From assembly GCF_001189965.1 (NCBI RefSeq), contig NZ_LFLU01000006.1, forward strand, positions 1-64,000: 64,000 nt of DNA, given 5' to 3'. Source of the stretch: Herbaspirillum rhizosphaerae (GTDB taxonomy: Bacteria > Pseudomonadota > Gammaproteobacteria > Burkholderiales > Burkholderiaceae_D). The translations under genes were made by a program, and so were the position numbers. This document shows, piece after piece, positions 44,673 through 54,700 of this stretch. The notes beneath the pieces are model-generated. The model searched no databases. It saw nothing but the letters and a program-made list of their open reading frames with translations, and was not told where the DNA came from. Position 1 is the stretch's first letter, and every line of letters starts with the position of its first letter.

Positions 44673-46094
44673 TTAACCCAGGATGTCGCCGATGCGCTCG
44701 ACGTGCTCCAGATTCCACGCCTGTGCAATCACCTTCTGCATTTCCGCCGGGCTGGCGCCGTCGCGATAGCTGGCCAGCACAATTGCTTTCTTCTCGATTT
44801 CCGGACGGCTGAGCGTATTGCCGGGATCGCCTTTCGGTTCATCGACGCGTCCTTCATAGGTCTTTCCGTCGGCGGTGCGCACTTTCACCTTGCCTATCCA
44901 GCGCGCCGGATACGCGGCGTCGACTTCGGCGTCGAGCTGCATGCTGACCTTGTTGCGAAACGCCACCACCGCCGGATCGACATAGCTGTTGTCGAATTCG
45001 GTCAGGCTGGCGCTGTCGTAGTTCGCGATCAGGCCGAGCACCGTGCCCATGGAGAATTTCGACTGATGCACGGTCTGCGGATCGGTAACTGGTCCCAGCA
45101 CGTCGATGGCGCCCTGATGCACCAGCGCAACCACGCTGGAGATATCGGCAAGCTTCAGCTTGTCGCGACGCAGCACCTGCTGCAAGGCGTCCGCCGCTGG
45201 ATGCGTGTGGCGGCAGGATGCATGGAACTTGAACGAAGTCTCCGGCAACGCCCAGCGTGTGCCCAGGCGATCGGTGAGCTTGCGCAGATCGGCGTCGGTG
45301 GACATGCCGGCGGCCATGCCCTGCTTGCCTTCCAATATCTGGCGCGCGCCGGTGAAGCCGTCCTTGGCCAGGTAAGCCGCCGTCAATCCAGCGCCCGCTG
45401 CGTGCGCAGTGTGCAACTGTTTGGAATCGGCCGCATCGCGCAAAAATTCCCACAAGCCGGTTGCTTGCGTACCGGCCGAGCCGATGGCGTTGAGCATCTG
45501 TTCCGGCGTGAGTTTGAGCAGCGACCCAACCGCCACTGCAGCGGCGATTGTGCCGGCAGTGCCGGTGGTGTGAAAGATCTTGTAATGCGAACGCCCCAGA
45601 TATTCGCCGATGCGGATGCCCACTTCGTAACCAACCACCGACGCCACCAGGAATTCGCGGCCGCTGCTGCCGAGCGCCTGCGCCACTGCCAACGCCGGTG
45701 AAAACACCACCGTCGCCGGATGAAATACGGAGCCGTTGTGCACGTCGTCCTGCTCCGCCACATGCGATGCCGCCGCATTGCTCATGGCCGCCACCAGCGG
45801 GCTGCTGTGCTTGCGATTGATCAGGATTTCGGAGGGACCGTCTGCAGCGCCCATCATCATCGAAAAGCGTGTGAGCGATTCCACCGGACGCGAGCCCTTG
45901 CCCGCCAGTGCCGAACCCAGCCAGTCAAGGTACAGGTCTTCGGTCTTTCGGATGACCGCTGCCGGGATATCGGCGAAGCGCAGGTTTGCCGCAAAATCGG
46001 CAAGCTGCCGGCTGGCCGACGGAGCGACTGCGGAGATCGATGGGGCCTCGGAAACCGGCTTGTTTTCCGGGGCGCGGGCGAGTGCGTTGCTCAT
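44673..46094 (-). CDS. MmgE/PrpD family protein
   Basis: 473 residues. The start at 46094 (MSNALARAPE) has GGAG 5-6 bp upstream. Recognisable segments are DWLGSALAGKGSRPVESLTRF, HNGSVFHPATVVFSPALAVAQALG, GTAGTIAAAVAVGSLLKLTPEQMLNAIG, FKFHASCRHTHPAADALQ and VTDPQTVHQSKFSMGTVLGLI. The family includes 2-methylcitrate dehydratase and cis-aconitate decarboxylase (the enzyme that makes itaconate), plus many unknowns. It is the second gene after an iron alcohol dehydrogenase (65 bp). A related gene also occurs in the Pseudomonas itaconate locus, which hints at, but does not show, a link with 14962-21460. Confidence 0.88.
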   Translation of the reverse strand: MSNALARAPENKPVSEAPSISAVAPSASRQLADFAANLRFADIPAAVIRKTEDLYLDWLGSALAGKGSRPVESLTRFSMMMGAADGPSEILINRKHSSPLVAAMSNAAASHVAEQDDVHNGSVFHPATVVFSPALAVAQALGSSGREFLVASVVGYEVGIRIGEYLGRSHYKIFHTTGTAGTIAAAVAVGSLLKLTPEQMLNAIGSAGTQATGLWEFLRDAADSKQLHTAHAAGAGLTAAYLAKDGFTGARQILEGKQGMAAGMSTDADLRKLTDRLGTRWALPETSFKFHASCRHTHPAADALQQVLRRDKLKLADISSVVALVHQGAIDVLGPVTDPQTVHQSKFSMGTVLGLIANYDSASLTEFDNSYVDPAVVAFRNKVSMQLDAEVDAAYPARWIGKVKVRTADGKTYEGRVDEPKGDPGNTLSRPEIEKKAIVLASYRDGASPAEMQKVIAQAWNLEHVERIGDILG

Positions 46095-46159
46095 GGGGGC
46101 TCCTTGTCGATAAATCTGTTTTGTCTCGATCAGTTTGTCGGCGTACGCAGGCAACCTGA

Positions 46160-47329
46160 TTACACCGTGCCGCGCATGCCACATTGCAGCATGTGGGCCA
46201 GATCGTTGCGCGTCGGCAGACGCGGATTGATGGCGATGTTGCCCGAGGTCAGGGTCTCATCGATGACGGCTTCGAACGCCGCTTCGGTCACGCCAAAGTC
46301 GGCCAGCGTCTGGGTCAGCCCGATGTCGAACTTGAGCTGCTGCACCGCATGCACCGAGCGCTCGGCCGCTTCGCGCAGACTCAGTCCCTCGATGCGCTCG
46401 CCGAACAGCTCGGCGATCTTGGCGTATTTCTGCAGGTTGCCCGGCAGGTTGAAACGCATCACCGCCGGCAGCATGATGCCGTTGACCAGGCCGTGCGGAA
46501 TGTGAAATTTATTGCCCAGCGGCAGCGCAAAAGCATGGACCAGCCCGAGACGGATGCGATTGAAGGACATGCCGGCCAGCGAGCTGGCGATCAGCATGTT
46601 GCCGCGCGCCTCCATGTGGTCGCCTTGCGCCACCGCCACCCGCAGGTTGTCGGCGATGAGCCGGATCGCTTTTTCCGCCACGGCTTCAGCCATCGGATGG
46701 CAGGACTTGTTGACGTAGGATTCAACGGCGTGCGTGAGCGCATCCATGCCGGTGGCCGCGGTCACATGGGCCGGCAGACTCCTGGTCAGTTCCGGATCGA
46801 GTATCGCCACGCGCGCGTAGTTGAAGGGACTGCCGATATTGACCTTGAGGTCGTTCTCGGTATCCGACAGCACCGACCACACCGTCACCTCGCTGCCGGT
46901 GCCGCCCGTGGTCGGAATGGCGATCACCGGCGCGCCGGCGCGCTTAACCTTGTCGATGCCGAAGAAGTCCCGGATATTGCCTTCGTTGGTGATCATCAGC
47001 GCAATCGCCTTGGCCGCATCGAGCGCGCTGCCGCCGCCGATGCCGACGACCATGTCGGCGCCCTTCTGCTTCGCCATGGCCACGCCCAGATCCACCGAAC
47101 GTACTTCGGGGTCGCTCTTGATATCGGTAAACACATCATGCGGAATATCCGCAGCCGACAGCACCTGCGTGACGCGCCCCACCAGCCCGGCCTGCAGCAC
47201 GCCGGGATCGCCCACCACCAGCACCCGCCGCCCGCCCAGCGACTGCACGATCGCCGGCAATCTGGCGAGGCTGCCTGCGCCGAACTGGAGTTCGACCGGG
47301 TTGTGATAGTTGAAGGCGGCCAGTGTCAT
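46160..47329 (-). CDS. Iron-containing alcohol dehydrogenase
   Basis: 389 residues from MTLAAFNYHNPVELQFGAGSLARLP, the usual family start; an upstream extension is not family-like. The cofactor region GIGGGSALDAAKAIA and GAPVIAIPTTGGTGSEVT are typical, as are metal-binding His residues in DALTHAVESYVNKSCHP and LGLVHAFALPLGNKFHIPHG. Group III dehydrogenases interconvert alcohols or hydroxyacids and aldehydes with NAD(P)H. It leads a two-gene operon with MmgE/PrpD. Confidence 0.92.
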   Translation of the reverse strand: MTLAAFNYHNPVELQFGAGSLARLPAIVQSLGGRRVLVVGDPGVLQAGLVGRVTQVLSAADIPHDVFTDIKSDPEVRSVDLGVAMAKQKGADMVVGIGGGSALDAAKAIALMITNEGNIRDFFGIDKVKRAGAPVIAIPTTGGTGSEVTVWSVLSDTENDLKVNIGSPFNYARVAILDPELTRSLPAHVTAATGMDALTHAVESYVNKSCHPMAEAVAEKAIRLIADNLRVAVAQGDHMEARGNMLIASSLAGMSFNRIRLGLVHAFALPLGNKFHIPHGLVNGIMLPAVMRFNLPGNLQKYAKIAELFGERIEGLSLREAAERSVHAVQQLKFDIGLTQTLADFGVTEAAFEAVIDETLTSGNIAINPRLPTRNDLAHMLQCGMRGTV

Positions 47330-47666
47330 GAGGAATGCTTCCCGATAGGTGAAGCGCCAGAAATGCAGGCGCGAGGTATCGAAGCAGTATGCCAAAGCGC
47401 ACCAGCGTGGACCATTCTTGTTTGCCGAAGACGATCTTATGTTTTGGTGAAGTCGACTTCATCGGGAGCGTGATATTTTCTTATGGCATTGCAGCATCTC
47501 CCCGCACCCGGAGCAAAGCGGCGCTGCGCTGTATGTCATATTCCCAAAAGACTATCGCAATGGAAGCAATAAAAATCAATGGCCGCCCAACCGTAAACGC
47601 AAAAGACAAATAACGCATACCATCTCAACCAATATCAACCAATGCCAGCCCCCAAGGAGCACAAAA
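47330..47666. promoter_or_regulatory. Divergent promoter region with a 14-bp perfect palindrome
   Basis: About 340 bp between the Fe-alcohol dehydrogenase operon and a chemoreceptor gene, with no credible gene. TGAAGTCGACTTCA at 47448-47461 is a perfect palindrome about 120 bp upstream of the dehydrogenase start and is a candidate operator. The right end holds AAGGAG before the chemoreceptor ATG. Confidence 0.45.
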
Positions 47667-49328
47667 ATGAAGTGGTTTTACAATCTTAAAATCTTCAAAA
47701 AACTGATTTCGACGTTTTCTCTCTTCATCGTACTGGTATCGGGACTGGGCATCTTTGCGATCCACGAACTGGACAAAGTCAATCAAGCCTCCAACGACAT
47801 TTCCACCAACTGGCTTCCAAGCATCCGCACACTGTCGCAAATCCAGTTGTCGCTGGCACGTATCCGCAGTCTTGAATTTCAGCACATCCTGGCCTCGCAG
47901 CCCGCCGAGTTTGATCGCATTGAACAAGAGATGAACAAGCAGATCGCTCAGTTGGCAAGTCAGCAAAAAGACTACGCAGGTCAAATCAGCGAACCGGAAG
48001 AGAAAACCATCTATCCGGAAGTCGCCGCCTCGATCAATACTTTCCTGGCGGAACATCAAAAAATGCTGGTGATATCGCGCGCCGACAAGAATGACGAAGC
48101 TGTCGCCTTACTCAAGGGAGAATCCACCGTCGCCTACACGCGGCTGCGCGAACATCTGGACAGATTGACGACGGTCAACGACACGGGTGCAGCAGTTGCC
48201 AACCAGACCTCAGACACCACCTATGCCAGTGCCCGCCTGTGGATCATTGCCGTATTGCTGTTTTGCATCGTCACGGCAGTCGTCCTGGCGGTCTGGATCG
48301 CCAGGCTGATTTCCCGCCCGCTGACCGAAGCAGTGCAAGTAGCGCAACGCGTGTCGGGAGGCGATCTGACTGCCGACATCCAGCCGACCGGCAAGGATGA
48401 GACCGGACAACTCCTGCAAGCCTTGAAGGTGATGAACGGCAGCTTATTGCGAATCGTCAGGGAAGTGCGTTCCGGCACCGACACCATGGTGACGGCATCG
48501 AGCCAGATCGCAAGCGGCAATCTGGATCTCTCTGCACGTACGGAGCAGCAAGCCGGCTCATTGGAAGAAACGGCATCTGCGATGGAAGAGTTGACGTCGA
48601 CGGTAAAGCAAAATGCAGACAATGCGCGTCAGGCCAATCAGCTGGCGGTCTCTGCCTCTGAAGTTGCCCTCAGCGGCGGCGACGTTGTCAGCAGGGTCGT
48701 CGACACCATGCGGTCCATCAACAACTCCTCCCGCAAAATTGTCGAAATCATCGGCGTCATCGACGGCATTGCTTTCCAGACCAATATCCTCGCGCTCAAT
48801 GCTGCCGTCGAAGCCGCGCGTGCCGGCGAGCAAGGCCGGGGCTTTGCGGTGGTGGCGTCCGAAGTCCGCAGTCTGGCGCAACGCTCTGCCGCCGCAGCCA
48901 AGGAAATCAAATCACTTATCGATAGTTCCGTTGCCCAGGTCGACATTGGCAGCAAGCTGGTGGAAGAAGCCGGCAGCACCATGACCGATGTCGTCAACAG
49001 CGTCAAACGTGTGACCGATATCGTCGGAGAAATCACTTCCGCCAGCCGGGAACAAAGCGATGGCATCGAACAAGTCAATCTGGCCATCACGCAGATGGAT
49101 GAAGTCACGCAGCAAAATGCCGCGCTGGTGGAGGAAGCCGCCGCAGCGGCTCAATCCATGCAGGATCAGGCCAGTAGACTGTCTGAGGTCGTGGGCATCT
49201 TCAGGCTCGATAATGGAAACAAGATCGGTTTTTCATCGACCGCCATCCCACCGACACGCATGCTCTCAGACGAGAGAATCATTGAGGCAGGGTCGTCGCC
49301 TATCCTCTTGATCCAGAATGATAAATAG
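47667..49328 (+). CDS. Methyl-accepting chemotaxis protein (4HB-type sensor)
   Basis: A 553-residue transmembrane chemoreceptor: membrane helix ~11-31, a ~155-residue periplasmic four-helix domain, second helix ~191-213 ([20 protein letters not shown]), HAMP (~213-265) and a long cytoplasmic coiled coil. The hairpin tip is [37 protein letters not shown]. The last residues lack the NWETF-type CheR-tethering pentapeptide. The start has AAGGAG 7 bp upstream. The ligand is not predictable. A bidirectional terminator follows. Confidence 0.93.
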   Translation: MKWFYNLKIFKKLISTFSLFIVLVSGLGIFAIHELDKVNQASNDISTNWLPSIRTLSQIQLSLARIRSLEFQHILASQPAEFDRIEQEMNKQIAQLASQQKDYAGQISEPEEKTIYPEVAASINTFLAEHQKMLVISRADKNDEAVALLKGESTVAYTRLREHLDRLTTVNDTGAAVANQTSDTTYASARLWIIAVLLFCIVTAVVLAVWIARLISRPLTEAVQVAQRVSGGDLTADIQPTGKDETGQLLQALKVMNGSLLRIVREVRSGTDTMVTASSQIASGNLDLSARTEQQAGSLEETASAMEELTSTVKQNADNARQANQLAVSASEVALSGGDVVSRVVDTMRSINNSSRKIVEIIGVIDGIAFQTNILALNAAVEAARAGEQGRGFAVVASEVRSLAQRSAAAAKEIKSLIDSSVAQVDIGSKLVEEAGSTMTDVVNSVKRVTDIVGEITSASREQSDGIEQVNLAITQMDEVTQQNAALVEEAAAAAQSMQDQASRLSEVVGIFRLDNGNKIGFSSTAIPPTRMLSDERIIEAGSSPILLIQNDK

Positions 49329-49376
49329 GCGTGCCATTTCTGGCGATTGAGAACCAGGCTGAGGGGATCTCACCGA

Positions 49377-49402
49377 AAAACGGGCCTCGACGGGCCCGTT
49401 TT
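49377..49402. terminator. Bidirectional terminator between the chemoreceptor and yciI
   Basis: AAAACGGGCC pairs with GGCCCGTTTT over a 6-nt loop. It is placed between convergent genes, with A-runs on the left and T-runs on the right. Confidence 0.88.
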
Positions 49403-49437
49403 CGCATTGCAAGATTTGAATCGCCATCAGTCCGACA

Positions 49438-49728
49438 TCAATCCGGCACCACCAGCGCCGGATTGATCGCCAGCAACAGCCAGGGCTTGATTTCCGAACG
49501 CACGAAGACGCCGCTGATCGCGAATGGATCCTGGTCGCGCAAGGCTTCGGCGTCCTCCTTCGTTGCAACTTCGTAAATCATCAGGCCGCCGCTGCCGTCC
49601 GGAAACGGGCCGCCCAGCGACAGCTTGCCGGCGTCGAGCAAGCTTTTCATATAGTTTTTGTGGTCGGGCGCATGCGCGGCGAGTTTTTCCTTGTCGTCGG
49701 TGTAGGCGACGTAGTTGATGAATTTCAT
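49438..49728 (-). CDS. YciI family protein
   Basis: A 96-residue dimeric alpha/beta-barrel fold protein (ferredoxin-like). MKFINYVAYTDD, HKNYMKSLLDAGKLSLGGPFPDGSGG and the DPFAISGVF segment, with its conserved His and Asp, are family features. No firm biochemical role is known for most members. It follows the DoxX gene by 25 bp on the same strand. Confidence 0.9.
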   Translation of the reverse strand: MKFINYVAYTDDKEKLAAHAPDHKNYMKSLLDAGKLSLGGPFPDGSGGLMIYEVATKEDAEALRDQDPFAISGVFVRSEIKPWLLLAINPALVVPD

Positions 49729-49753
49729 GACTGTCCTTGTCTGGTTGATGTTG

Positions 49754-50323
49754 TCAGATTTCTCGCTTCAGTTTTCTGTCCAGCGCGTAGGCGCCTGCCC
49801 CGCGCAGGGCGAAGTACAGCGCGACCAGTCCGAGCAGCACCGGGTATTCGATACCGCGGTCGATCCAGGGCCAGGTGGGCCCCATGGCATAACTGATGGC
49901 GATCATCTCCACCGTCATCAATACGGCAATCAGACGCGTCAGCAAGCCGAGCGCCAGCATCGCGGCGCCGGCGGTTTCCAGCAGCATCACCAGAACAGCC
50001 AGTTGCGGCGCAAACGGCAGCCCCATGACCTTGCCGATCATGTTGATCGAACCCGCCATCGGATCGGCCATGGAACCATGTGAGATTCCCAGCGCCTTGG
50101 GCAAACCATGCGTGAAGATGATGGCGCCGAAGCCGAACCGGAGCAGCGCGTAGCCGACGCCTTCCATGCACCCATAAAAACGACCCAATGCCGGAAATAC
50201 GTAACGCCCGGATGCAGACGCCGATGCTTGGCGGCCCGGACCGGCATCGGTACCCGCAGGCGTACTTTCTGGCGGAAGAGATTGGTCCACGATGGACTCC
50301 ATATCGGGGTTGGAAGCGTTCAT
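49754..50323 (-). CDS. DoxX family membrane protein
   Basis: About 189 residues. The N-terminal ~60 residues are polar and low-complexity (Ala, Ser, Gly), then four hydrophobic helices begin at YALLRFGFGAIIFTHGLPKAL and include LAVLVMLLETAGAAMLALGLLTR. The start is uncertain (50347, 50323, 50302 or later) because no upstream ATG has a good ribosome site. DoxX-type proteins are often linked to redox or sulfur stress. A GTAACC-like hexamer upstream lacks a matching -10, so membership in the buf regulon is not supported. Confidence 0.82.
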   Translation of the reverse strand: MNASNPDMESIVDQSLPPESTPAGTDAGPGRQASASASGRYVFPALGRFYGCMEGVGYALLRFGFGAIIFTHGLPKALGISHGSMADPMAGSINMIGKVMGLPFAPQLAVLVMLLETAGAAMLALGLLTRLIAVLMTVEMIAISYAMGPTWPWIDRGIEYPVLLGLVALYFALRGAGAYALDRKLKREI

Positions 50324-50523
50324 ACGGCAGAGAGAAAGCCGATGCACGCCATCATCCCGGTTACCGCCGTGCAGATAAACCGCCGGCAGCCGAATTGACT
50401 ATTCGGCATGGACTAAGAGTGCTGCCGAAACAGTCCCACGCTGCACCTGAATCTGCCAAAGTCTCTACAATCTCATCCACATCAATTCACGGACAAGCAT
50501 TCAGCCTCGTCACCCGCAAAATC

Positions 50524-51711
50524 ATGAGCCTCCATTCGATCCCGCTCTCTCCCGCCCAGGCGCGGGCCATCTGGCTGCGCGCGCAACGTCTTGACGAACT
50601 CGCGCCTTTCGGCGACGGCGCCGAGGCCGTCAGGCTGGCGACCGAACATCTCGGCTATGTGCAAATCGACACCATCAACGTCATCGAACGCAGCCATCAC
50701 CACATTCTCTACACGCGCATCCCCGGCTACAAACTGAGCGACCTGGAACAGGCGCAGTCGGTCGACAAGTCGGTATTTGAATACTGGACTCACGCGCTGG
50801 CCTATGTGCCGACGACGGCGTTTCGTCATTTCATCCCGGCGATGGAACAGCGGCGACTCAATCCGCACAGCTCGTTTGATGGCGTCGATGAAGCCGACTA
50901 CGCCGCCCTGCTCAAGCGCATCCGCAAGGAAGGCGGCTTGTCGATCCGCGATATCGAGGACGACGTACTGGTGGAAAAGACCCATCCCTGGGGCAGCCGC
51001 AAGCCCTCGAAGAAAGCCTTGCGCTGGGGCTTCTTCGTCGGCGATCTTGTGATCAGCAAACGCACCGGGATGATCAAGACTTATGAGCTGGCAGGACGCC
51101 ATTTCGGCTGGCAGCGGCGGCCGTCGGCGTCAAAGGAAAAGCAATTCGCGCAATACCTGCTGCAACGCGCGCTGCAGTCGCAGGGCGTCGTCAGCCTGGA
51201 TTCGATCTGCTACGGCAATGCGCCGATGAAGGCAATGGTCAGGGAATTGATAGAGGCCGGCGTCAGACGCAAACAACTGCTGCCTGTGCATCTCGACGGC
51301 GCGCCGAAAAGCCAGCACTGGATCACGCCGGAACAACTGGAGACGGTCATTGCAAGCACCGAGCCGGTTTCAGGAGAGCGCGTCCACATCCTGTCGCCCT
51401 TCGACCCGCTGGTGATCCAGCGCAAGCGGCTAGAGTTGTTCTTCGATTACGAACATCGCTTCGAAGCCTATGTGCCGGCAGAGAAACGCGTGCTCGGCTA
51501 CTTCGCGCTGCCGGTGCTGGTGGGCGACCGCATCGTCGCAGCGCTCGACCTCAAGATGGATCGCCAGGCCGGCAAGTTGCGCATGCAAAAGTGGAGCTGG
51601 ATTGCGAAGAAATCAGCGCCGCTGAAAAATCTCATCGAGGAAGAACTGCACCGCTTCGAACAATTCCAGAAACAATCGATGCGCTCAGCTCTTCCTCAGG
51701 ACCAAGACTAA
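50524..51711 (+). CDS. YcaQ/AlkZ-type winged-helix DNA glycosylase (HTH_42 family)
   Basis: 395 residues, near the ~410 of E. coli YcaQ. Three winged-helix modules and a beta-barrel are expected. The key catalytic segment is present as [20 protein letters not shown]: the Q-x-D form (QID) seen in YcaQ, versus QxQ in AlkZ. Further family motifs are [27 protein letters not shown] and [28 protein letters not shown]. YcaQ unhooks interstrand crosslinks and alkylated bases. The ATG at 50524 is chosen; upstream in-frame codons are not family-like. Its 3' end overlaps the convergent chemoreceptor gene by 4 bp. Confidence 0.88.
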   Translation: MSLHSIPLSPAQARAIWLRAQRLDELAPFGDGAEAVRLATEHLGYVQIDTINVIERSHHHILYTRIPGYKLSDLEQAQSVDKSVFEYWTHALAYVPTTAFRHFIPAMEQRRLNPHSSFDGVDEADYAALLKRIRKEGGLSIRDIEDDVLVEKTHPWGSRKPSKKALRWGFFVGDLVISKRTGMIKTYELAGRHFGWQRRPSASKEKQFAQYLLQRALQSQGVVSLDSICYGNAPMKAMVRELIEAGVRRKQLLPVHLDGAPKSQHWITPEQLETVIASTEPVSGERVHILSPFDPLVIQRKRLELFFDYEHRFEAYVPAEKRVLGYFALPVLVGDRIVAALDLKMDRQAGKLRMQKWSWIAKKSAPLKNLIEEELHRFEQFQKQSMRSALPQDQD

Positions 51712-53372
51712 ACACTGGCGTAACCGAGCATGTTGCGCGGCGTGACGTCGGTTGCCGGACGCATGGTGCTGCGGTCTTCCGCCGCGGCCAGTTCCGCTTC
51801 TGCCGTTGTCTCCGTTTCCGACGCGGCGATGTTGAACACCGACACCGATTGCACCAGGCTGTCGGCCTGACGTGTGAGCGCATTGGCGGCCTCGGCGGTC
51901 TGATCGACCAGCGCGGCGTTTTCCTGGGTGGACTTGTCCATTTCCACCACTACGCGGCTGACCTGCTCCAGGCCCTCCGCCTGTTCTTGCGTGGCAATCG
52001 AGATTTCATTCATGGTGTTCATGACGGTGTTGACCGAGGTCACGATCTGCTCCATGGCGCGGCCGGTTTCGATCACCTGGGCCGATGCCAGATCGATGCA
52101 GGCGGCGGATTCGCCGATCAATACCTTGACCTCCTTGGCCGCCTCGGCGCTGCGCAGGGCCAGCGAACGCACTTCCGTCGCCACCACTGCAAAGCCCCTG
52201 CCCTGCGTGCCGGCGCGCGCCGCTTCGACCGCGGCGTTCAAGGCCAGGATATTGGTCTGGAATGCAATGCCGTCGATCACGCTGACGATTTCGGAAATCT
52301 TGTTGGCGCTGACCGAGACTTCGCCCATGGTGCCGACGATCCTGGTCATCAGCTCGCCGCCTTTGACGGCGTCGCCTGCCGCGGTTGCAGCCAGCTGGTT
52401 GGTATGGCGCGTGTTCTCGGCATTTTGCTTGACGGCCGCCGACAGTTGTTCCAGCGTGGCGGCGGTTTCTTCCAATGACGATGCTTGCTGCTCGGTGCGC
52501 GCCGCCAGATCGATGTTGCCCTCGGCGATGTCGCGCGCGCTGCGGTTGACGTCTTCGGTGCCGTTGCGAATCGATGAGACGGTTTCCACCAAGCCTTGCT
52601 GCATGCGCTGCAAAGCGCCGAGCAAGACGCCGATCTCGTTGCGGGATGCGCCTTCTACCGGCGAGCTGAGATCGCCGCCGGCGATGCGGTCGAAATGCAT
52701 GCCGGTCGTGGCCAGCGGGCGCAGCAGCACGCGGTCGAACAGCATCCAGTACAGGCCGACCAGCAGCAGGGAAAACACGAACAGGCCGCCCGCCAGATAG
52801 ACGGCGATCATATAGCGCTGTTCGGATGCTGCGCTCAGGGTATCGCGCACCGATTCGGCGTGACGGATGACGGTGCGCAAGGTCGACGCGAACACGCGAT
52901 CGGCTTCTTCCGCGCTGGTGGTTGCTGCAGCATAGGCATCCAGCGAAACATCGTAGAGCGCCACTTCACGCCCCTCCAGCACCTTGGTGTAGGCGTCGTA
53001 GGCCTGGCCGACCTGCTGCGAGCGCTCCGCCAGGCCGGATGCCGACTGGTCGCCCTTGCGGTAGTTTTCAAACGTCTTCTTCGCTTCCTGTAACGCCGTC
53101 GATGCCTTGCGCGTGTAGTCGTTGGCCTTGACCTGATCGCCGCGCACCAGGTTGATGTAGGCGTTGTCCATGTTGATCAGCGTGGACTGAAACAGGCGCT
53201 CGACTTCATGCAGCGGCTGGATCTGCTTGTCCGACAGCGCTATCAGTTCGTTCATGGCCCTGGCCGACTGGCGCGCATCGGTCCAGGCAATGAATACCGC
53301 CGTCCACAATGCAAGCGAAAAGATGCCGAGGACGAACAAGAGGCTGGTGCGGATTTTCAGTTTGGCGAACAT
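51708..53372 (-). CDS. Methyl-accepting chemotaxis protein (Tar-like ligand domain)
   Basis: A 554-residue chemoreceptor: membrane helix ~11-31, a periplasmic four-helix domain (~35-190) with [20 protein letters not shown], second helix ~190-212, HAMP and signalling coiled coil. The tip is [37 protein letters not shown]. No NWETF pentapeptide is present at the C-terminus. It overlaps yciQ-like gene ycaQ tail to tail by 4 bp and starts 35 bp after the stop of the buf-operon DoxX gene on the same strand, so some read-through is possible. Confidence 0.93.
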   Translation of the reverse strand: MFAKLKIRTSLLFVLGIFSLALWTAVFIAWTDARQSARAMNELIALSDKQIQPLHEVERLFQSTLINMDNAYINLVRGDQVKANDYTRKASTALQEAKKTFENYRKGDQSASGLAERSQQVGQAYDAYTKVLEGREVALYDVSLDAYAAATTSAEEADRVFASTLRTVIRHAESVRDTLSAASEQRYMIAVYLAGGLFVFSLLLVGLYWMLFDRVLLRPLATTGMHFDRIAGGDLSSPVEGASRNEIGVLLGALQRMQQGLVETVSSIRNGTEDVNRSARDIAEGNIDLAARTEQQASSLEETAATLEQLSAAVKQNAENTRHTNQLAATAAGDAVKGGELMTRIVGTMGEVSVSANKISEIVSVIDGIAFQTNILALNAAVEAARAGTQGRGFAVVATEVRSLALRSAEAAKEVKVLIGESAACIDLASAQVIETGRAMEQIVTSVNTVMNTMNEISIATQEQAEGLEQVSRVVVEMDKSTQENAALVDQTAEAANALTRQADSLVQSVSVFNIAASETETTAEAELAAAEDRSTMRPATDVTPRNMLGYASV

Positions 53373-53406
53373 GGCAGGCTCACAGTAGATGGCGGATGGA
53401 GGAGGA

Positions 53407-53901
53407 TTATTTGATGCCGAACAGACGATCCAGCGACCAGGCGCCGGCGCCGCGACCGACCAGGAACAGCAGCAGACCGGCCCAGGTCAGGTGCGTCGGC
53501 CAGGCGTCCGGATAGACGAAGATTTCGATGACCGCCGTCATGCCCAGCAGGCCCAGTGCTGCGGAGCGGGTGAACAAGCCCAACACCAGCAGCAGCGGGA
53601 AAAAATGTTCTGCATAGGCGGCCAGATGCGCAGCGATTTCCGGCGGCACCAGCGGCAGTTTGTATTCCTGTTCGAACAGCGTGTAGGTGCTGTCCTTGAT
53701 GCTCAAGAAACCGGTGACCTTGGTGCGGCCGGAGAGAAAGAACACGGCCGCGACGGCCACCCGCGCCACCAGCGCCAGCAAGGAATCGCCGACCAGTTGC
53801 GTGGCGCGCGCGGCGGCGAAGTTGTACCAGCCGGCGATGGAGTTCGGCTTCGCTGCGGGGCTTGTTGTAGCTGGTGTCGCAGATGTGGGATGGGCAGACA
53901 T
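53407..53901 (-). CDS. DoxX family membrane protein of the bufferin operon
   Basis: 164 residues. The start at 53901 ([11 protein letters not shown]) has GGAG 7 bp upstream. A polar Pro/Ala-rich N-terminus of ~30 residues is followed by four helices: [54 protein letters not shown] and [16 protein letters not shown]. DoxX proteins often end bufferin-type operons; a redox or membrane role in maturation or delivery of the product has been suggested but is not established. It follows bufC by 31 bp and is the last gene of the operon. Confidence 0.88.
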   Translation of the reverse strand: MSAHPTSATPATTSPAAKPNSIAGWYNFAAARATQLVGDSLLALVARVAVAAVFFLSGRTKVTGFLSIKDSTYTLFEQEYKLPLVPPEIAAHLAAYAEHFFPLLLVLGLFTRSAALGLLGMTAVIEIFVYPDAWPTHLTWAGLLLFLVGRGAGAWSLDRLFGIK

Positions 53902-53932
53902 GATGGTCTCCGTGAATAAAGATGAATGGATA

Positions 53933-54700
53933 TCAGCGCGTGGGCGTGAAAGGCGAAGCAAATGCTTCGGCGTGGATCAGCGTGCCGAGCAGGCGTGCAA
54001 CATCGAGTGCAGGTTCTGCGTCGACTGCCTTTGCCGTGGCAGTCTGCAAATTCTCGCCGGCGGCGCAGGCGTCGAGAAATGCACACATGCCGGGACCTGC
54101 CGCCTGCCAGACGACCTGGCCGTCGATGCGGCTCAGCAAGGCGCCCTCGCCGTCCCAGCTGAGTTCGTCGGCAAGCTCGCGTTGCTCGCGATTGGCTTGC
54201 CAGATGGAATAAGCAGGCTGGTCTGCGCACCAGCGCCAACGTATGCTGGCGCGCGGCCGCAATGCGCTCTGCAGCAGATCCACTTCGCCCAACGCCGCCA
54301 GCATCGCTGCTTCCAGCGGCGCCTCGTCGGCAGCGATATGGCATTCGGTCCACAAGCGATCCAGGCGCGCAACCTCGCCCAGGTAGGGCAACTCGGCAGC
54401 CGGACCGAACGCCGACAGAAAATCGGTGAAACCGCGGCCGTATTCAATCAGGCACACGCTTTCGGGCGGCTCGGCGCAGGCATGGATCAGCGCCGCGGAG
54501 CGAAACCATTCTTCGCCGACCAGACGCACGATGGTCGGGTAATTGGCCGCCAGCGCATCGACGCTGGCCTTGAGCACGGTGTTGCGATATACCTTGAAAC
54601 CCGGCTGGCCGGTCAGCTGCGCCAGCGGCGATGCGCTGTCGCCGACGCCGTAAATGGCGCGGATGAATTCGTGTTGAAAACTGTCGGAGGCGTGATTCAT
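53933..54700 (-). CDS. bufC: DUF2063/HvfC-type partner protein of the MNIO enzyme
   Basis: 255 residues. The N-terminal domain ([59 protein letters not shown]) is the DUF2063/HvfC-BufC domain. The family acts with a DUF692 enzyme, presenting or recognising the precursor peptide. Its ATG overlaps the bufB stop (ATGA), the usual arrangement for this obligate pair. The C-terminal ~100 residues are more variable, with a [18 protein letters not shown] segment. Confidence 0.9.
   Translation of the reverse strand: MNHASDSFQHEFIRAIYGVGDSASPLAQLTGQPGFKVYRNTVLKASVDALAANYPTIVRLVGEEWFRSAALIHACAEPPESVCLIEYGRGFTDFLSAFGPAAELPYLGEVARLDRLWTECHIAADEAPLEAAMLAALGEVDLLQSALRPRASIRWRWCADQPAYSIWQANREQRELADELSWDGEGALLSRIDGQVVWQAAGPGMCAFLDACAAGENLQTATAKAVDAEPALDVARLLGTLIHAEAFASPFTPTR

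Noticed and set aside
50359-50364. A GTAACC (minus strand) upstream of the DoxX gene at 49754, resembling the buf promoter -35 box
   Set aside because: At the required 16-bp distance the sequence is TCGG and at 17 bp CGGC, not CGAA, so it does not match the two strong elements.
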